Assembly (NCBI RefSeq): GCF_001761485.1
Contig: NC_090774.1
Span: 2,914,001 to 2,978,000 of the forward strand
Direction: 5' to 3'
Source: Yarrowia lipolytica
Lineage: Eukaryota; Ascomycota; Dipodascomycetes; Dipodascales
DNA: 64,000 nucleotides
Shown here piece by piece: positions 9,483 through 19,039 of this stretch (positions within the stretch are counted from its first letter, which is position 1; every line of letters starts with the position of its first letter). A program made the translations under genes and the position numbers. A model generated the notes under the pieces. That model worked only from the letters and a program-made list of their open reading frames with translations. It made no database searches and was not told the origin of the DNA.

Positions 9483-11894
9483 ATGGCAGACAAGGCCCGC
9501 ATCAACAATGCCAAGGCTCAGCTGTCCGAGTCATACAACGCGCTGCTGGACCATTTCCACGCTACCGAGCTCAAGGTGATCGGCAACTACAATGTGGTTC
9601 GGCTCATTGGGCAGGGCTCGTTTGGCAAGGTGTATTTGGCGACGCACAAGTTCACCAACACCAAGGTGGTACTCAAGTCGTCAGCCAAGAGCGCCCCCAA
9701 CCTTGTGCGAGAGATTCACCATCACCGGCAGTTCAAACACCCTCATATCACTCGTCTCCACGAGATTATCGTCACGGAGACGGTGGTCTGGATGGTGCTC
9801 GAGTACTGTCCGGGAGACGAGCTGTACACCTATCTGGTGGAAAACGGACGACTGTCTGTCGACGAGACCCGCAAAATATTTGCACAACTGTGTGGAGCTG
9901 TCACCTACGTCCACAACACCAAAAATTGCGTCCATAGAGACCTCAAGCTCGAAAACATTCTGTTGGACAGACACCATAACGTCAAGCTGTGCGACTTTGG
10001 ATTCACACGAGGATACGAGTCACGAGTCATGCTGGAAACTATTTGTGGCACTTCTGCCTACATGGCTCCTGAAATGCTGCTGGGCAAAAAGTACAGCGGA
10101 GAAGCTGTCGACGTGTGGTCTCTGGGAGTCATTCTGTACGCCCTGGTATGTGGCGAAATGCCGTTTGACGAGGAGGACGAGGAGGACACGAAAAACCGCA
10201 TCATGAACGCCGAACCGGACTATGCCAAACACCAATTGCCGGCAGATATGTTGGCTTTGCTTAAAGGAATGCTTTGCAAGAACCCTCATCAGCGACCCAA
10301 GCTCGCTGAGGTGCTGAACAACGGCTTTTTGGGTCTGGAGGGTATGCGGCAGGCTGAAATGCTGGCAGCTAAAGAACCCAAGCTGTTTTCAACCAAGATG
10401 GAAAAACATGTATTGAAACGCATGAAGGCGCTCAATATTAGCATTGAGAACCTCTACGAGTCCGTATCCAAGATGAAATGCGACTCTCTGGCCGGGTTCT
10501 GGGCTGCATCGTTGGAAAAAGCATACAAAAAGGAGCGACGCAAGCAGTCGCGAAGAAGATCAAGGTCGGCCTTCTCATACTCGTTTGATATCGCTCGAAA
10601 GCGGCCGTCGGAAGAGAATATCGGAGACTCAATGCAAATGACCGCTCCTCATTCCCCTTCTTCTCCCTTATCAAAAGTACGGCACTTCGACGGCCTAGGA
10701 ATCAGAAACAGACTGTCTGGAGACTTTAGAAGACCGTCCAGTGAACAAGTGTCGACCCCCAGACAGTCCCTTGATTTCAGACCGCCCCATAGATCCACTA
10801 CCACAGGTGAAGCCATGACTTCTCCTCCTGCTCCTGACTCTCCCAGATCACCGAGAGACACGGCCACCAACACTCCAGACACGTCTGTGACACTCGAGAG
10901 ACCACATACGGTTGGCGAAAGTCCCCGATTGCAGGCCTCTCCGTTTGATAACCGCTCTGTGACATCTGACGGCTCTTCTCTCAAAAAGAAGGGCAACTTT
11001 GGCAAGTCTCTCAAGAATGTCATGCTCAAAATGGTCTTCATTGGCAAAAAGAAACCCACAACTGAGGGTAATACCCAGTCGGAGCCTAGTCAGTCTTCCG
11101 GCACTGGAAGATCCCTCCCCTCGTCTCTACACTCCTACAGCATCAAAAACAAGTCCAACACCTCCCTAGAGGAGGGCATCGCACCGACAGAAACCGTTCC
11201 AGACGTACCTCCACTACCACAAAGTGCACCTGGACTCACCTCTCTCAACAGCCAGGACAATATCGAGCCTATGACATCTTTCCGAAGAACTACCCGTCGA
11301 GAACGACCAATCTCGCAGATTTCTTCCTTCTCTGGTATCTCTCAAATCTCCGGCATCTCTGCCATTTCATCGGCGCCTTCCGTTTCGTCTTCTCTAGAAC
11401 GATCTGGCTCGGGAAGCAGACGCATTGTCATGCGAAGACCTTACTTTGGCCGTCGCTCTACCTCCTCGTCGTTTTCTTCGATCCAATCCCATCGAAAAAC
11501 ACATTCCAAGGCATCCTCCACGTCTTCTACAGACGAGTATTTGGGAGACGATACAACCGATCCCGGCTCTCCGGGGCCCTCAGAAACACCCACCACCTCT
11601 TATGGACGTCACTCGACAAGCAACAAAAAGGCTCATTCGAAGCAGCACGATTATAACGAAACGGCGCAGTTTAACACATACAAGCCGCCCAGCCGGCGAC
11701 GCAAGTCGGCCACCAAGGTGTCTTCACCCAACATGGCTCTGTTTCCCAGTCGGTCTCGTCCCACCAATTCTAAGCGTCCCGATAGAAAGGGTTCTGTGAT
11801 TGAAGAGGAGGTCGAAGACGAGTATGTGGAGGAGAGCTTTGACGGAGACGATGGTGATGGGCTGGACTTTGACACAAGGGGCAGGAGTTTCTAG
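9483..11894 (+). CDS. Serine/threonine protein kinase, YPL150W-like
   Basis: An 803-residue kinase of CAMK/AMPK-related appearance. The catalytic domain spans roughly residues 35-290: glycine loop GQGSFGKV (43-50), ATP lysine 65 in VVLK, HRDLKLEN with D153, DFG at 171-173, and the activation segment CGTSAYMAPE ending at 197. All key residues are present, so it should be active. The KFTNTKVVLKSS and EYCPGDELYTYL segments resemble the little-studied budding yeast kinase YPL150W more than Gin4, Kin4 or Snf1; this assignment is from memory and moderate. The remaining 510 residues are low-complexity, rich in Ser, Pro, Arg and Lys, and end acidic (EEEVEDEYVEE). I see no KA1 domain. The frame opens at a GTG (9477), but the first ATG, MADKARINN at 9483, is the credible start. 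Confidence 0.9.
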   Translation: MADKARINNAKAQLSESYNALLDHFHATELKVIGNYNVVRLIGQGSFGKVYLATHKFTNTKVVLKSSAKSAPNLVREIHHHRQFKHPHITRLHEIIVTETVVWMVLEYCPGDELYTYLVENGRLSVDETRKIFAQLCGAVTYVHNTKNCVHRDLKLENILLDRHHNVKLCDFGFTRGYESRVMLETICGTSAYMAPEMLLGKKYSGEAVDVWSLGVILYALVCGEMPFDEEDEEDTKNRIMNAEPDYAKHQLPADMLALLKGMLCKNPHQRPKLAEVLNNGFLGLEGMRQAEMLAAKEPKLFSTKMEKHVLKRMKALNISIENLYESVSKMKCDSLAGFWAASLEKAYKKERRKQSRRRSRSAFSYSFDIARKRPSEENIGDSMQMTAPHSPSSPLSKVRHFDGLGIRNRLSGDFRRPSSEQVSTPRQSLDFRPPHRSTTTGEAMTSPPAPDSPRSPRDTATNTPDTSVTLERPHTVGESPRLQASPFDNRSVTSDGSSLKKKGNFGKSLKNVMLKMVFIGKKKPTTEGNTQSEPSQSSGTGRSLPSSLHSYSIKNKSNTSLEEGIAPTETVPDVPPLPQSAPGLTSLNSQDNIEPMTSFRRTTRRERPISQISSFSGISQISGISAISSAPSVSSSLERSGSGSRRIVMRRPYFGRRSTSSSFSSIQSHRKTHSKASSTSSTDEYLGDDTTDPGSPGPSETPTTSYGRHSTSNKKAHSKQHDYNETAQFNTYKPPSRRRKSATKVSSPNMALFPSRSRPTNSKRPDRKGSVIEEEVEDEYVEESFDGDDGDGLDFDTRGRSF

Positions 11895-12043
11895 ACTGAA
11901 GATGCGAGCATACTGGCCAGGACACATACAACCCATTCATGGACGGTGCAAAAACGGACCAGATATTACGTAACAGTTATTTATTATTGAACAGCAGATT
12001 GCGCGTACTTGTAGTTATCAACAGTAAGGAGATTCCCGCAGTG

Positions 12044-12081
<38 letters not shown>

Positions 12082-12333
12082 CTATCATTAGATTGTGGGG
12101 TGAGTTTAAATGAGCCGCATGGAGTTGGTGGGGGGAGAGATGTGGGGCATAATAGTAGGTATTTCAGAATTTTAAAGCTGAAATCGAATAAGAAGCATTG
12201 GAGTATCACAAGGAAGCTGTTATTATTTCGATACGAGCTTCTTTGGTCAAGTTAGACCGAACATGTTATCCTCACCTCATCGTCAAACTCTCCTGCTAAT
12301 GATCGAAGCTTGAGTTATCTCAACAAACTCATC
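11895..12333. other. Intergenic region between the kinase and F-box-like genes
   Basis: Holds a 34-base poly-T tract at 12046-12079, then the promoter of the next gene. No gene is seen. Confidence 0.6.
12046..12079. repeat. Poly-T tract, 34 bases
   Basis: The longest homopolymer in the window, about 150 bases past the kinase stop codon and 250 before the next gene. Confidence 0.9.
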
Positions 12334-14187
12334 ATGAGCATGGATACCCGTAAAAGTGATACAAAAGAGCTGAGTCTGGTCGAGATCGTGGACTTGGTGT
12401 GGACCTCTACCGAAGAAATTGGTCAGGATCTCAAACAGAAGGGTGAGCGACTTTCAAAACACTACGCCGAACAGCTGGAGCAAGCTCTGACCACTCCTGT
12501 TCTCGCTGTTCCATCTACAAAAGAACAATGCATAGAAGCTACTCGGGATCTGAAGCACAAATACAACAAACTCGTGGAAGAATTGCGGCCGTCACGTGAC
12601 TCATTCCAACTGAGTCTCAATCGGCATGTGGCGCTGCTGAAACGGGTGGACCAAATGAGCCGACAGTTCTCGCGCAAAGTCAGGAAACAGACGGAGAAGG
12701 ACAAGTTTTTGGGCTATCAGGATCGTGCACTAGATTCGCTTTCTTTTTTCTTTGACAGAGCTTCACGTGACGATTTGGATTCGGAGACACTACAGAAGTG
12801 TCTTCAGGAGATGATGGAGGGACAGGATGAAGAGCTCAGGGAGTGGTACTTTATGGAAGAGTTGAGTCGGTTTGGGAGACACGTGACAGAGAGCTTGAGG
12901 CCTAAGCCAGATGTAATCATTGAAGACAAAGTGGTGTCTTTGTCTCGACGTTTGGAACTCTCTCCAGAATGCATATCTCTTGTATACTCTCACTGTGACC
13001 TTGAAACGTGCGTCTCATTGCGTCAGGTCAGTTCCGCATGGTACAAGGTGTTTGGGCAAATTAACCACATCTGGCGGTCTAAGATGCGCGAGCGGAACCC
13101 ATTTATTGAGCCAGGAGACGCCGATATGAAAAGCTATGCCGACTGCGTGTTGGTGTTTGTGGCTCGACTCAAATGGCCCACCGTAAGCAATCTGAACGAC
13201 ATGGAGGTTTCTGGAGAGCCAGCAGAGCGAAATAAAGTGGTTGGATTCGAGCTGGGACTCAATGAGAAACTTCCCAGTAACTTTACAGGTATGATGCCGT
13301 TCGAGTCTGGGTGTACAGTTGCCTGTGATCATTTCTTTGCTCTGGCAGCATGGGAGTCTCAGGAGTTCATTCGAGATTTATGGGACCTTAGCTCGCGTCC
13401 AAAGGATGAACCATACGAGGTGATTGGAGTTGGAGAGCATGGAACTGTTGTCAAATATAGAGACATTGAAGTGACGCTTCCCCCGTCGGTTCGCCCAGAA
13501 GATATAGTTCCGTTCACAGGGCACAATACGCCTGTGCATCTTGGTACTATGATCATTACAGTGGAGTTGCTAGACGGGAGGATGATTTCTATTCCACGAG
13601 ATGATCCGCATTACGAACACGGATATATTTTCAACGCGCCTGGAGCTCGTCTTTTTCAGATTGGAAACGTGCATTTCGCGAGAGAGTCTCCTGGTTTGAT
13701 CCACAAGAAGGCAGTGTACAGGTACAGGTTTGCGGACTTTGAGAGTCGGAAAATGATTGAGTATGGAGCAGGAAGACATGTATATCCCGTCGCAGCCTAC
13801 AATGGTTGCATCTGGTGGCATCTGATGGCTGTTCCTAACTCTTTGGTGCCCACATTCGTGGATCTCAGGACTCCCGAAAAAATCCACTTTCAGCCAAATA
13901 GAGCCATCTGTGGAGTGTCTGCGAAGCTTTTTGAACAGAGCTTTAGAGATAGAGACACGAGCCAGTTTGTTGTTTCTATAACGGACATTGGTATTCAGGT
14001 GGTGGATCTCGATAGAGGAGTGATCACGGAGGTGACTGGGCCCAGTGACAAACCTGCTGCTCGTTTCTTTCCAGGCTATTGGAACGGCAAATTCATGGCA
14101 AGGTGTATGAGCGAGGTCGTAGTCCAGGCAACGACGGAGCTGGTGCTTCAGGAGCACGGCGTTCCAGAGGAGGAGTGGAGGGTGTAA
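12334..14187 (+). CDS. F-box-like protein of unknown function
   Basis: A 617-residue protein (615 if the second ATG at 12340 is used). The open frame reaches back to a TTG at 12310, which is not a credible start. Residues about 205-240 read LSPECISLVYSHCDLETCV then SLRQVSSAWYKVF, which fits the F-box pattern (a hydrophobic heptad region, then a Leu-Arg-x-Val-Cys/Ser-x-x-Trp segment). If real, this part would bind Skp1 in an SCF ubiquitin ligase. The N-terminal 200 residues are charged and mostly helical, possibly a coiled coil. The C-terminal 370 residues hold no motif I recognise; they contain strand-like blocks such as VSITDIGIQVVDLDRGVITEV that could form a beta-propeller. Codon use is less biased than in neighbouring housekeeping genes. 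It could belong to a lineage-specific paralogue family. Confidence 0.8.
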   Translation: MSMDTRKSDTKELSLVEIVDLVWTSTEEIGQDLKQKGERLSKHYAEQLEQALTTPVLAVPSTKEQCIEATRDLKHKYNKLVEELRPSRDSFQLSLNRHVALLKRVDQMSRQFSRKVRKQTEKDKFLGYQDRALDSLSFFFDRASRDDLDSETLQKCLQEMMEGQDEELREWYFMEELSRFGRHVTESLRPKPDVIIEDKVVSLSRRLELSPECISLVYSHCDLETCVSLRQVSSAWYKVFGQINHIWRSKMRERNPFIEPGDADMKSYADCVLVFVARLKWPTVSNLNDMEVSGEPAERNKVVGFELGLNEKLPSNFTGMMPFESGCTVACDHFFALAAWESQEFIRDLWDLSSRPKDEPYEVIGVGEHGTVVKYRDIEVTLPPSVRPEDIVPFTGHNTPVHLGTMIITVELLDGRMISIPRDDPHYEHGYIFNAPGARLFQIGNVHFARESPGLIHKKAVYRYRFADFESRKMIEYGAGRHVYPVAAYNGCIWWHLMAVPNSLVPTFVDLRTPEKIHFQPNRAICGVSAKLFEQSFRDRDTSQFVVSITDIGIQVVDLDRGVITEVTGPSDKPAARFFPGYWNGKFMARCMSEVVVQATTELVLQEHGVPEEEWRV

Positions 14188-14520
14188 TTCTGACCTTTTG
14201 ACACGAAGTGCTCTGATCTGTCTGCATGTTGGTAGCTACATACAAGACAAGTATCACAAGTACAAGGAGCAAGGCAGAGTTTATAGGGAACACGATGCCC
14301 ACCGGGGCTATTACTTGTATACAGTATAGCTAACTCACACCTACTCGTAGAAGCTCACTCAGATACAACCATTCTTCTATTATACAATCACATTCACCTG
14401 TCTGCAAGTTCTCTACACATCCATTTACTCTAGAAGCTTTCCCTAATAACTCAATACATTTTATTCACACTATCTACACAAGAATAGGTCAATTCGCCCT
14501 GACTGGTTCACTCAGCTGAC
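14188..14520. other. Convergent 3' region, F-box-like gene to CDC60
   Basis: Short AT-rich spacer with ACAAGTA words near 14240-14265. No gene is seen. Confidence 0.6.
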
Positions 14521-17500
14521 TTACTCAATGTTAGCAAGAGTAAGACCAGGAGAACCAGGAACGGCGTCCTGGGTAGCCTTGACGTTGGGAACCTCGACCT
14601 TCTCACCGGTGATCAGATCAGTGCCCTCGGTCTCGCCCTCCTTGATGGAAACCAGCTGCAGCTGCTCCAAAGTGGTGGCCTGGGCGGATCGCTTGATGAG
14701 GTCAGTGACCTGCTTGACGGTCTCGATCTCGTCAAACACGAGCTTTCGGTTGAAAACGACGTCGGCGGCCTCACCGGAGTTGATTCGCGACTTGATGTGC
14801 TGCACGTACTGCATGCCTCGCTTAACGTCTCCGAGTTTGGCCACGTTCTGCTTGAAGGCAGGGGTGTCGATGGTCAGGTTCTTGAGAGCGTCCTGAAGGA
14901 GGTCAATGTAAGCAGACTGCCACTCGGGGAAGGCAGAAGCCACGTAGACGGTGAGCTTGGCAGGCTTCTTGGCGTCGAAAGAGGGGCCCTTCTTGGACTT
15001 CTTCTTGAGAGCAGCTCCCTCGGCCTCTCGAACCGCACGACAGAGGTCCCGGACGTAGTTGAGAGAGGCGGTCAGACCGGCATCAATAGGCTTGGAGGCC
15101 TTGGGGAACAGAGTGGACTGCACAGAGCCCTTCTTTCCAAGTACGTCTCGGTAGATGTACTCAGCGAAATGGGGAGCAACAGGAGCCAGCATCAGAGCCT
15201 GGGACTCGATGAACCGCAGGACGAGGTCCTTTCGCATGCCGCCAGTGGCGGAAGAAGAGTCTCGGTAGTAGTCTCGAGCAGACATGAAGTCGAACAGACC
15301 GGACTTGAGGGCATACTTGTAGTTGCACTCAGCGTAGTGAGCAGCAGCCTCCTCGATGAGCATGTTCATCTCGTTCTCGAAAGTCTGGTCCAGGAAGTTG
15401 TTGCCGTCGGTTCGCAGAGAGGTGTCCTTGACCATCTCCTCAGCCCACTCCTTAAGAGTGTACAGACGCAGAATGGCGGCGTTGGCGTTGGCCTCGTCAA
15501 AGTTGGCATCCTCAAAGGTGTCACCAGCGTCGGCCAGAGCGATTCGAGAGGCATCAGCACCAAACTTCTCGACAATCTGCTTGAGAGTCATGAAGTTTCC
15601 GGTAGACTTAGACATCTTCTCGTGGTTGAGCAGCAGATGACCGTTGGCTCGAATACCCTTGGGCCACACTCGCTTGGGGAACATGGCGGTGTGGCAGTAG
15701 ATGAAGAAGGTCAGATGGTTGGGGATCAGATCCTTACCAGACACTCGGATGTCGACAGGGTAGAAGTAGTCAAACTCCCGTCGCATGGCATCGAGCTTGG
15801 CAGCGTCCAGGCCCTCAGGCTTGGTATCGGATCGCAGGAAGACGTAATCAAATACGTCGTCGGTCATGTCCTCGGGGGTGACGTTCAGAAGACCGGGCTT
15901 CTGACCCTCAATGTCGGAGTGCAGGAAATGGGCAATGGTGTAGTAAGCCATGTAAATGGTGGAGTCCGACAGAGACTCGACCAGGTACTTGTCGTCCCAG
16001 GGGATCTTAGTTCCAAGACCGTAGGTTCGAGAGAGAGCCCAGTTCTTGAGCCAGCCAAGGGTGCCCTTGAACTGGTTTCGGGTCTCCTCGGAGAAGACGT
16101 TCATCTGCTCGAGACACTCCAGAGCCCGCTCCTTCCACTGCTCCTCTCCGTAGTCCATGTACCACTGATCCTCAAGGGAAACAATACAGTCGTCTCCAGA
16201 TCGAGAAGTGACGGGTCCCTCAGGCTCGTTGTAGGTGAAGGCCTCGCCAGCAGCAACCATGTCCTCCTTGGTCTTGGGCTTGGCCTCCTCGACCTTCTGA
16301 CCAGAGTACTTGCCGATGCACATGACTCCCTGGTAGAAGCCCTCCTTGTAGGCAATCTCCTTGGCCTTGGTGAGCAGGTCCTTGTCCTTGGGAGACCGGA
16401 TCTTGAGGTCCTGGACCAGCTTCTCGGCGGTCAGGTTGCCGTAGTTGGGGGTCTGGATGATACCAACGGGCTGAGCATCGGTCCACTCCTTCTGGATCTT
16501 GTAGTACTCGGGCTTGTTTCGCAGATCCTGGTAGGTGATGTAATCATCGGGGGAGTCGGAGGGCACACAAGTGACCACACCGGTACCCTTTGTGGCGATA
16601 ATGGTCTCCATGGGCAGCACTCGCAGCTCAGGGTGAACGGCAAGGGGTGCCTTGATTCGAGCACCGATCAGATCGGAACCGTCAATCTCGCAAACGGGAG
16701 CGTACTCGCCACGCTTGGGAGTCAGCTTCTGGAACGACATGTTCTTGAAAGCTCGCTCAGTGGTGATGTAGAACTCGCCATTTCCGGCGTCGAAGATGCC
16801 GTATCGGATCTTGGGGGACACGAAACAACAGGTCTGGCCGTACATGGTCTCGGGACGCAGAGTAGCTGCCACCAGGTAAGTGGGGGCGTTGACATCAAAA
16901 CCAACCTGGGCAAGGGTCTCCTTGGCGGCCTCGGGGAACTCCAGCACCTTGATCTTGATGCCGGTGTACTCCTGGGGGTTGACACCCTCTCCGGAGGCTC
17001 GGTCGTGGTCCATACAGGGCTGGCCATCCTTGGCGGAGTAGATGGTGTATCGCTCGCCAAACTTGATCTTGCCGAGGTCCTTGAGCTTTCGCACCTGCCA
17101 TCGCACAAAGGCGTCGTAGTAAGGGTTGGTTTCGGTGGTGACAAAAGATCGTCGCCAGTCGATTCGGGCGCCGAAGTTGTCACAGTCCTCCTGGCACAGA
17201 GGAGGGAAGTGCTTGAGCCAATAATCGGCGTCGGCAAAGTTCTTTACCTCCTCTCGGGGGATTCCGAGCTGCATCATAATCTCGTGCTGGAACTTGGAAG
17301 TGCCGGCCTTGGCCACAGCCTTGGACTTCTTGGCCTTGAACTTGGTGGGATCCACCTTCTCGGCCACAGCCTTGGGGGCCTCCTCCTCCTCCTCCTCGCC
17401 GGTGGGCAGGTTCTGGTCAAAGTTGGGGCCAAACATCTCAATCTCTCGCACCAGCTTGTCGGCACAAGCCTTGATGGGCATACCGGTGCAGTGGAAGCCC

Positions 17501-17808
17501 AGGGGGAAGAGGGCTCGCTTGCCCTGCATTCGAGCAAAACCAGCAGCAAACTCGACCTTGGAAAGGGTGAAGGAATGGCCGGCATGAAGCACACCGTTCA
17601 TGTAGGGGTAGGCCATGGAGCCAAAGAACTTAGGGTGCAGCTCACGTAGGTCGTCGCCGTTGAGATCGGAGTGGTCCTCAGGAGCATTGACCTCAAAGGC
17701 CTTTTCATCCTTCCAGATCTTCTGGTACTTCTTTTCAATGTCGATCAGAGCATCTCGACGCGCGGTGTTTTCCAACACCAGCGTCTTTCCTCCAGCGTCA
17801 GCACTCAT
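14521..17808 (-). CDS. CDC60: Cytosolic leucyl-tRNA synthetase
   Basis: Charges tRNA-Leu with leucine in the cytosol. In budding yeast the enzyme also signals leucine to TORC1. The protein is 1095 residues from the ATG at 17808 (yeast Cdc60 1090). The N-terminus KTLVLENTARRDALIDIEKK matches Cdc60 closely. The class I signatures are present: PYMNGVLHAGH near residue 70 (HIGH motif) and HEKMSKSTGN near residue 730 (KMSKS). The editing (CP1) domain lies between, with YLVAATLRPETMYGQT and TGVVTCVPSDSPDD, including the Thr-rich and Asp motifs of a working editing site. An alternative ATG at 17883 would add 25 residues that lack family similarity, so I chose the later one. Codon bias is strong, as for an abundant enzyme. 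It is divergent from NMD2 across 1.2 kb. Confidence 0.97.
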   Translation of the reverse strand: MSADAGGKTLVLENTARRDALIDIEKKYQKIWKDEKAFEVNAPEDHSDLNGDDLRELHPKFFGSMAYPYMNGVLHAGHSFTLSKVEFAAGFARMQGKRALFPLGFHCTGMPIKACADKLVREIEMFGPNFDQNLPTGEEEEEEAPKAVAEKVDPTKFKAKKSKAVAKAGTSKFQHEIMMQLGIPREEVKNFADADYWLKHFPPLCQEDCDNFGARIDWRRSFVTTETNPYYDAFVRWQVRKLKDLGKIKFGERYTIYSAKDGQPCMDHDRASGEGVNPQEYTGIKIKVLEFPEAAKETLAQVGFDVNAPTYLVAATLRPETMYGQTCCFVSPKIRYGIFDAGNGEFYITTERAFKNMSFQKLTPKRGEYAPVCEIDGSDLIGARIKAPLAVHPELRVLPMETIIATKGTGVVTCVPSDSPDDYITYQDLRNKPEYYKIQKEWTDAQPVGIIQTPNYGNLTAEKLVQDLKIRSPKDKDLLTKAKEIAYKEGFYQGVMCIGKYSGQKVEEAKPKTKEDMVAAGEAFTYNEPEGPVTSRSGDDCIVSLEDQWYMDYGEEQWKERALECLEQMNVFSEETRNQFKGTLGWLKNWALSRTYGLGTKIPWDDKYLVESLSDSTIYMAYYTIAHFLHSDIEGQKPGLLNVTPEDMTDDVFDYVFLRSDTKPEGLDAAKLDAMRREFDYFYPVDIRVSGKDLIPNHLTFFIYCHTAMFPKRVWPKGIRANGHLLLNHEKMSKSTGNFMTLKQIVEKFGADASRIALADAGDTFEDANFDEANANAAILRLYTLKEWAEEMVKDTSLRTDGNNFLDQTFENEMNMLIEEAAAHYAECNYKYALKSGLFDFMSARDYYRDSSSATGGMRKDLVLRFIESQALMLAPVAPHFAEYIYRDVLGKKGSVQSTLFPKASKPIDAGLTASLNYVRDLCRAVREAEGAALKKKSKKGPSFDAKKPAKLTVYVASAFPEWQSAYIDLLQDALKNLTIDTPAFKQNVAKLGDVKRGMQYVQHIKSRINSGEAADVVFNRKLVFDEIETVKQVTDLIKRSAQATTLEQLQLVSIKEGETEGTDLITGEKVEVPNVKATQDAVPGSPGLTLANIE

Positions 17809-19039
17809 GTTTTGGTTGAAGGTGAAGTTGAGTTGGAGGTTGATTTGGGAGTGAAATTTGGTTGTCTCTCCAGCACACTGCATCAAAGTTTTTTCAACCC
17901 ACTAATTTGGCTTTCGGAAATACTGGAACCAGCTACAAGTAGTGACTCATGGTTGTGGGGGTTGTATAACTACGTGGATATGAAGTGTATATGGAGGGAG
18001 GAATTTTGGCCGTTATCCGACGACTATCAACATGGGCCGTGTAACATATAGCCTTGGTTTTCACTCAATACAGTGATTGTGTATCACTTCCAGTCTCCTC
18101 TTGTCATACCCTTCACATGTATAAGCAGTGTGTATGTACTTGTATGTACTGGTTTTTTCTAGTTCTAGACCACTACAAAAGAGTTCTACTCAAGATATTT
18201 TAACAGTGAAAAAGCTCTAATAAATCAAAACCATTATCCTCTACAAAGTGCACTCTTCAGAAATTCCAGATCAGTTCCCCCTCATCAAAATGAACATCCC
18301 CTATTGTCCATTTCCGTGCGGCTCGCAATTATTAGTCTTCCCCATACTGTAAAACCTCCCAACCTCAGAATAACCTCCGGTACCGCTGATCTGATCCCCG
18401 GTGCTGCTGGACAGGCGTGAAGTCAGAGGTGAGTCAGGGTGGCGAGCGACGGTAGGGGGAGGTTTAGGTTGATTGTACAAGTCACGTGTTCAGACTCTAC
18501 CGGAAAAAAACCTCGCTGAACTCATAATCTGTAGATCTGAAAGGTGTACTGCTGAGTAATGGCATGAGTGTCAGAGACAAAACAAATCTGCACCCCGTGT
18601 TACAGTAATTGCCACTGCAACAACACTGAAAGACTTATTCGCAGTATTGAAAACCAGGGAGATATTCAATACGACCCTCTGAAGCGCAGTGATCTATTCA
18701 GTTTGACAGTTATACTGATCTGGAAGGCTTGCTTTGTGGAAGCGAAATGCTGCAAACATCCTGCTTATACTTAAAGTTGTCAAGTACCACTACACATTAG
18801 TTAAGATCACAGTTGGTTACGAACGGCGCTTCCATCCCCCTCAAAAAATCATCACATCTGGCCAAAGATTAAAATGGTGACTTGTATAAACAGTCCGAAT
18901 GCCTCTGCATCACTTACATCTCTCTACCACCACCTGATTATCCCGTTCGCGTACCGCCCTCTTGTACACATTAGGCATGTGCACCAAAACTTTGACCTCA
19001 GTATACAGTGCAGCAGTCTGATCCGAGCTACCTCACTAC
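17809..19039. other. Divergent promoter region, CDC60 and NMD2
   Basis: About 1.2 kb. It holds a CACGTG near 18483, GTAC words near 18125-18150, and an ATG at 18874 whose 122-codon frame runs past the NMD2 start in another frame. No independent gene is supported. Confidence 0.6.

Noticed and set aside
14797-17649. Very long plus-strand frame (950 codons) opposite CDC60
   Set aside because: It is the antisense shadow of a strongly biased gene; the Leu/Gly/Val-rich translation with no domain is typical of such mirrors.
17809-17883. Upstream ATG of CDC60 as an alternative, mitochondrial form
   Set aside because: The 25 extra residues are Gln/Asn-rich without clear presequence character, and yeasts have a separate mitochondrial leucyl-tRNA synthetase.
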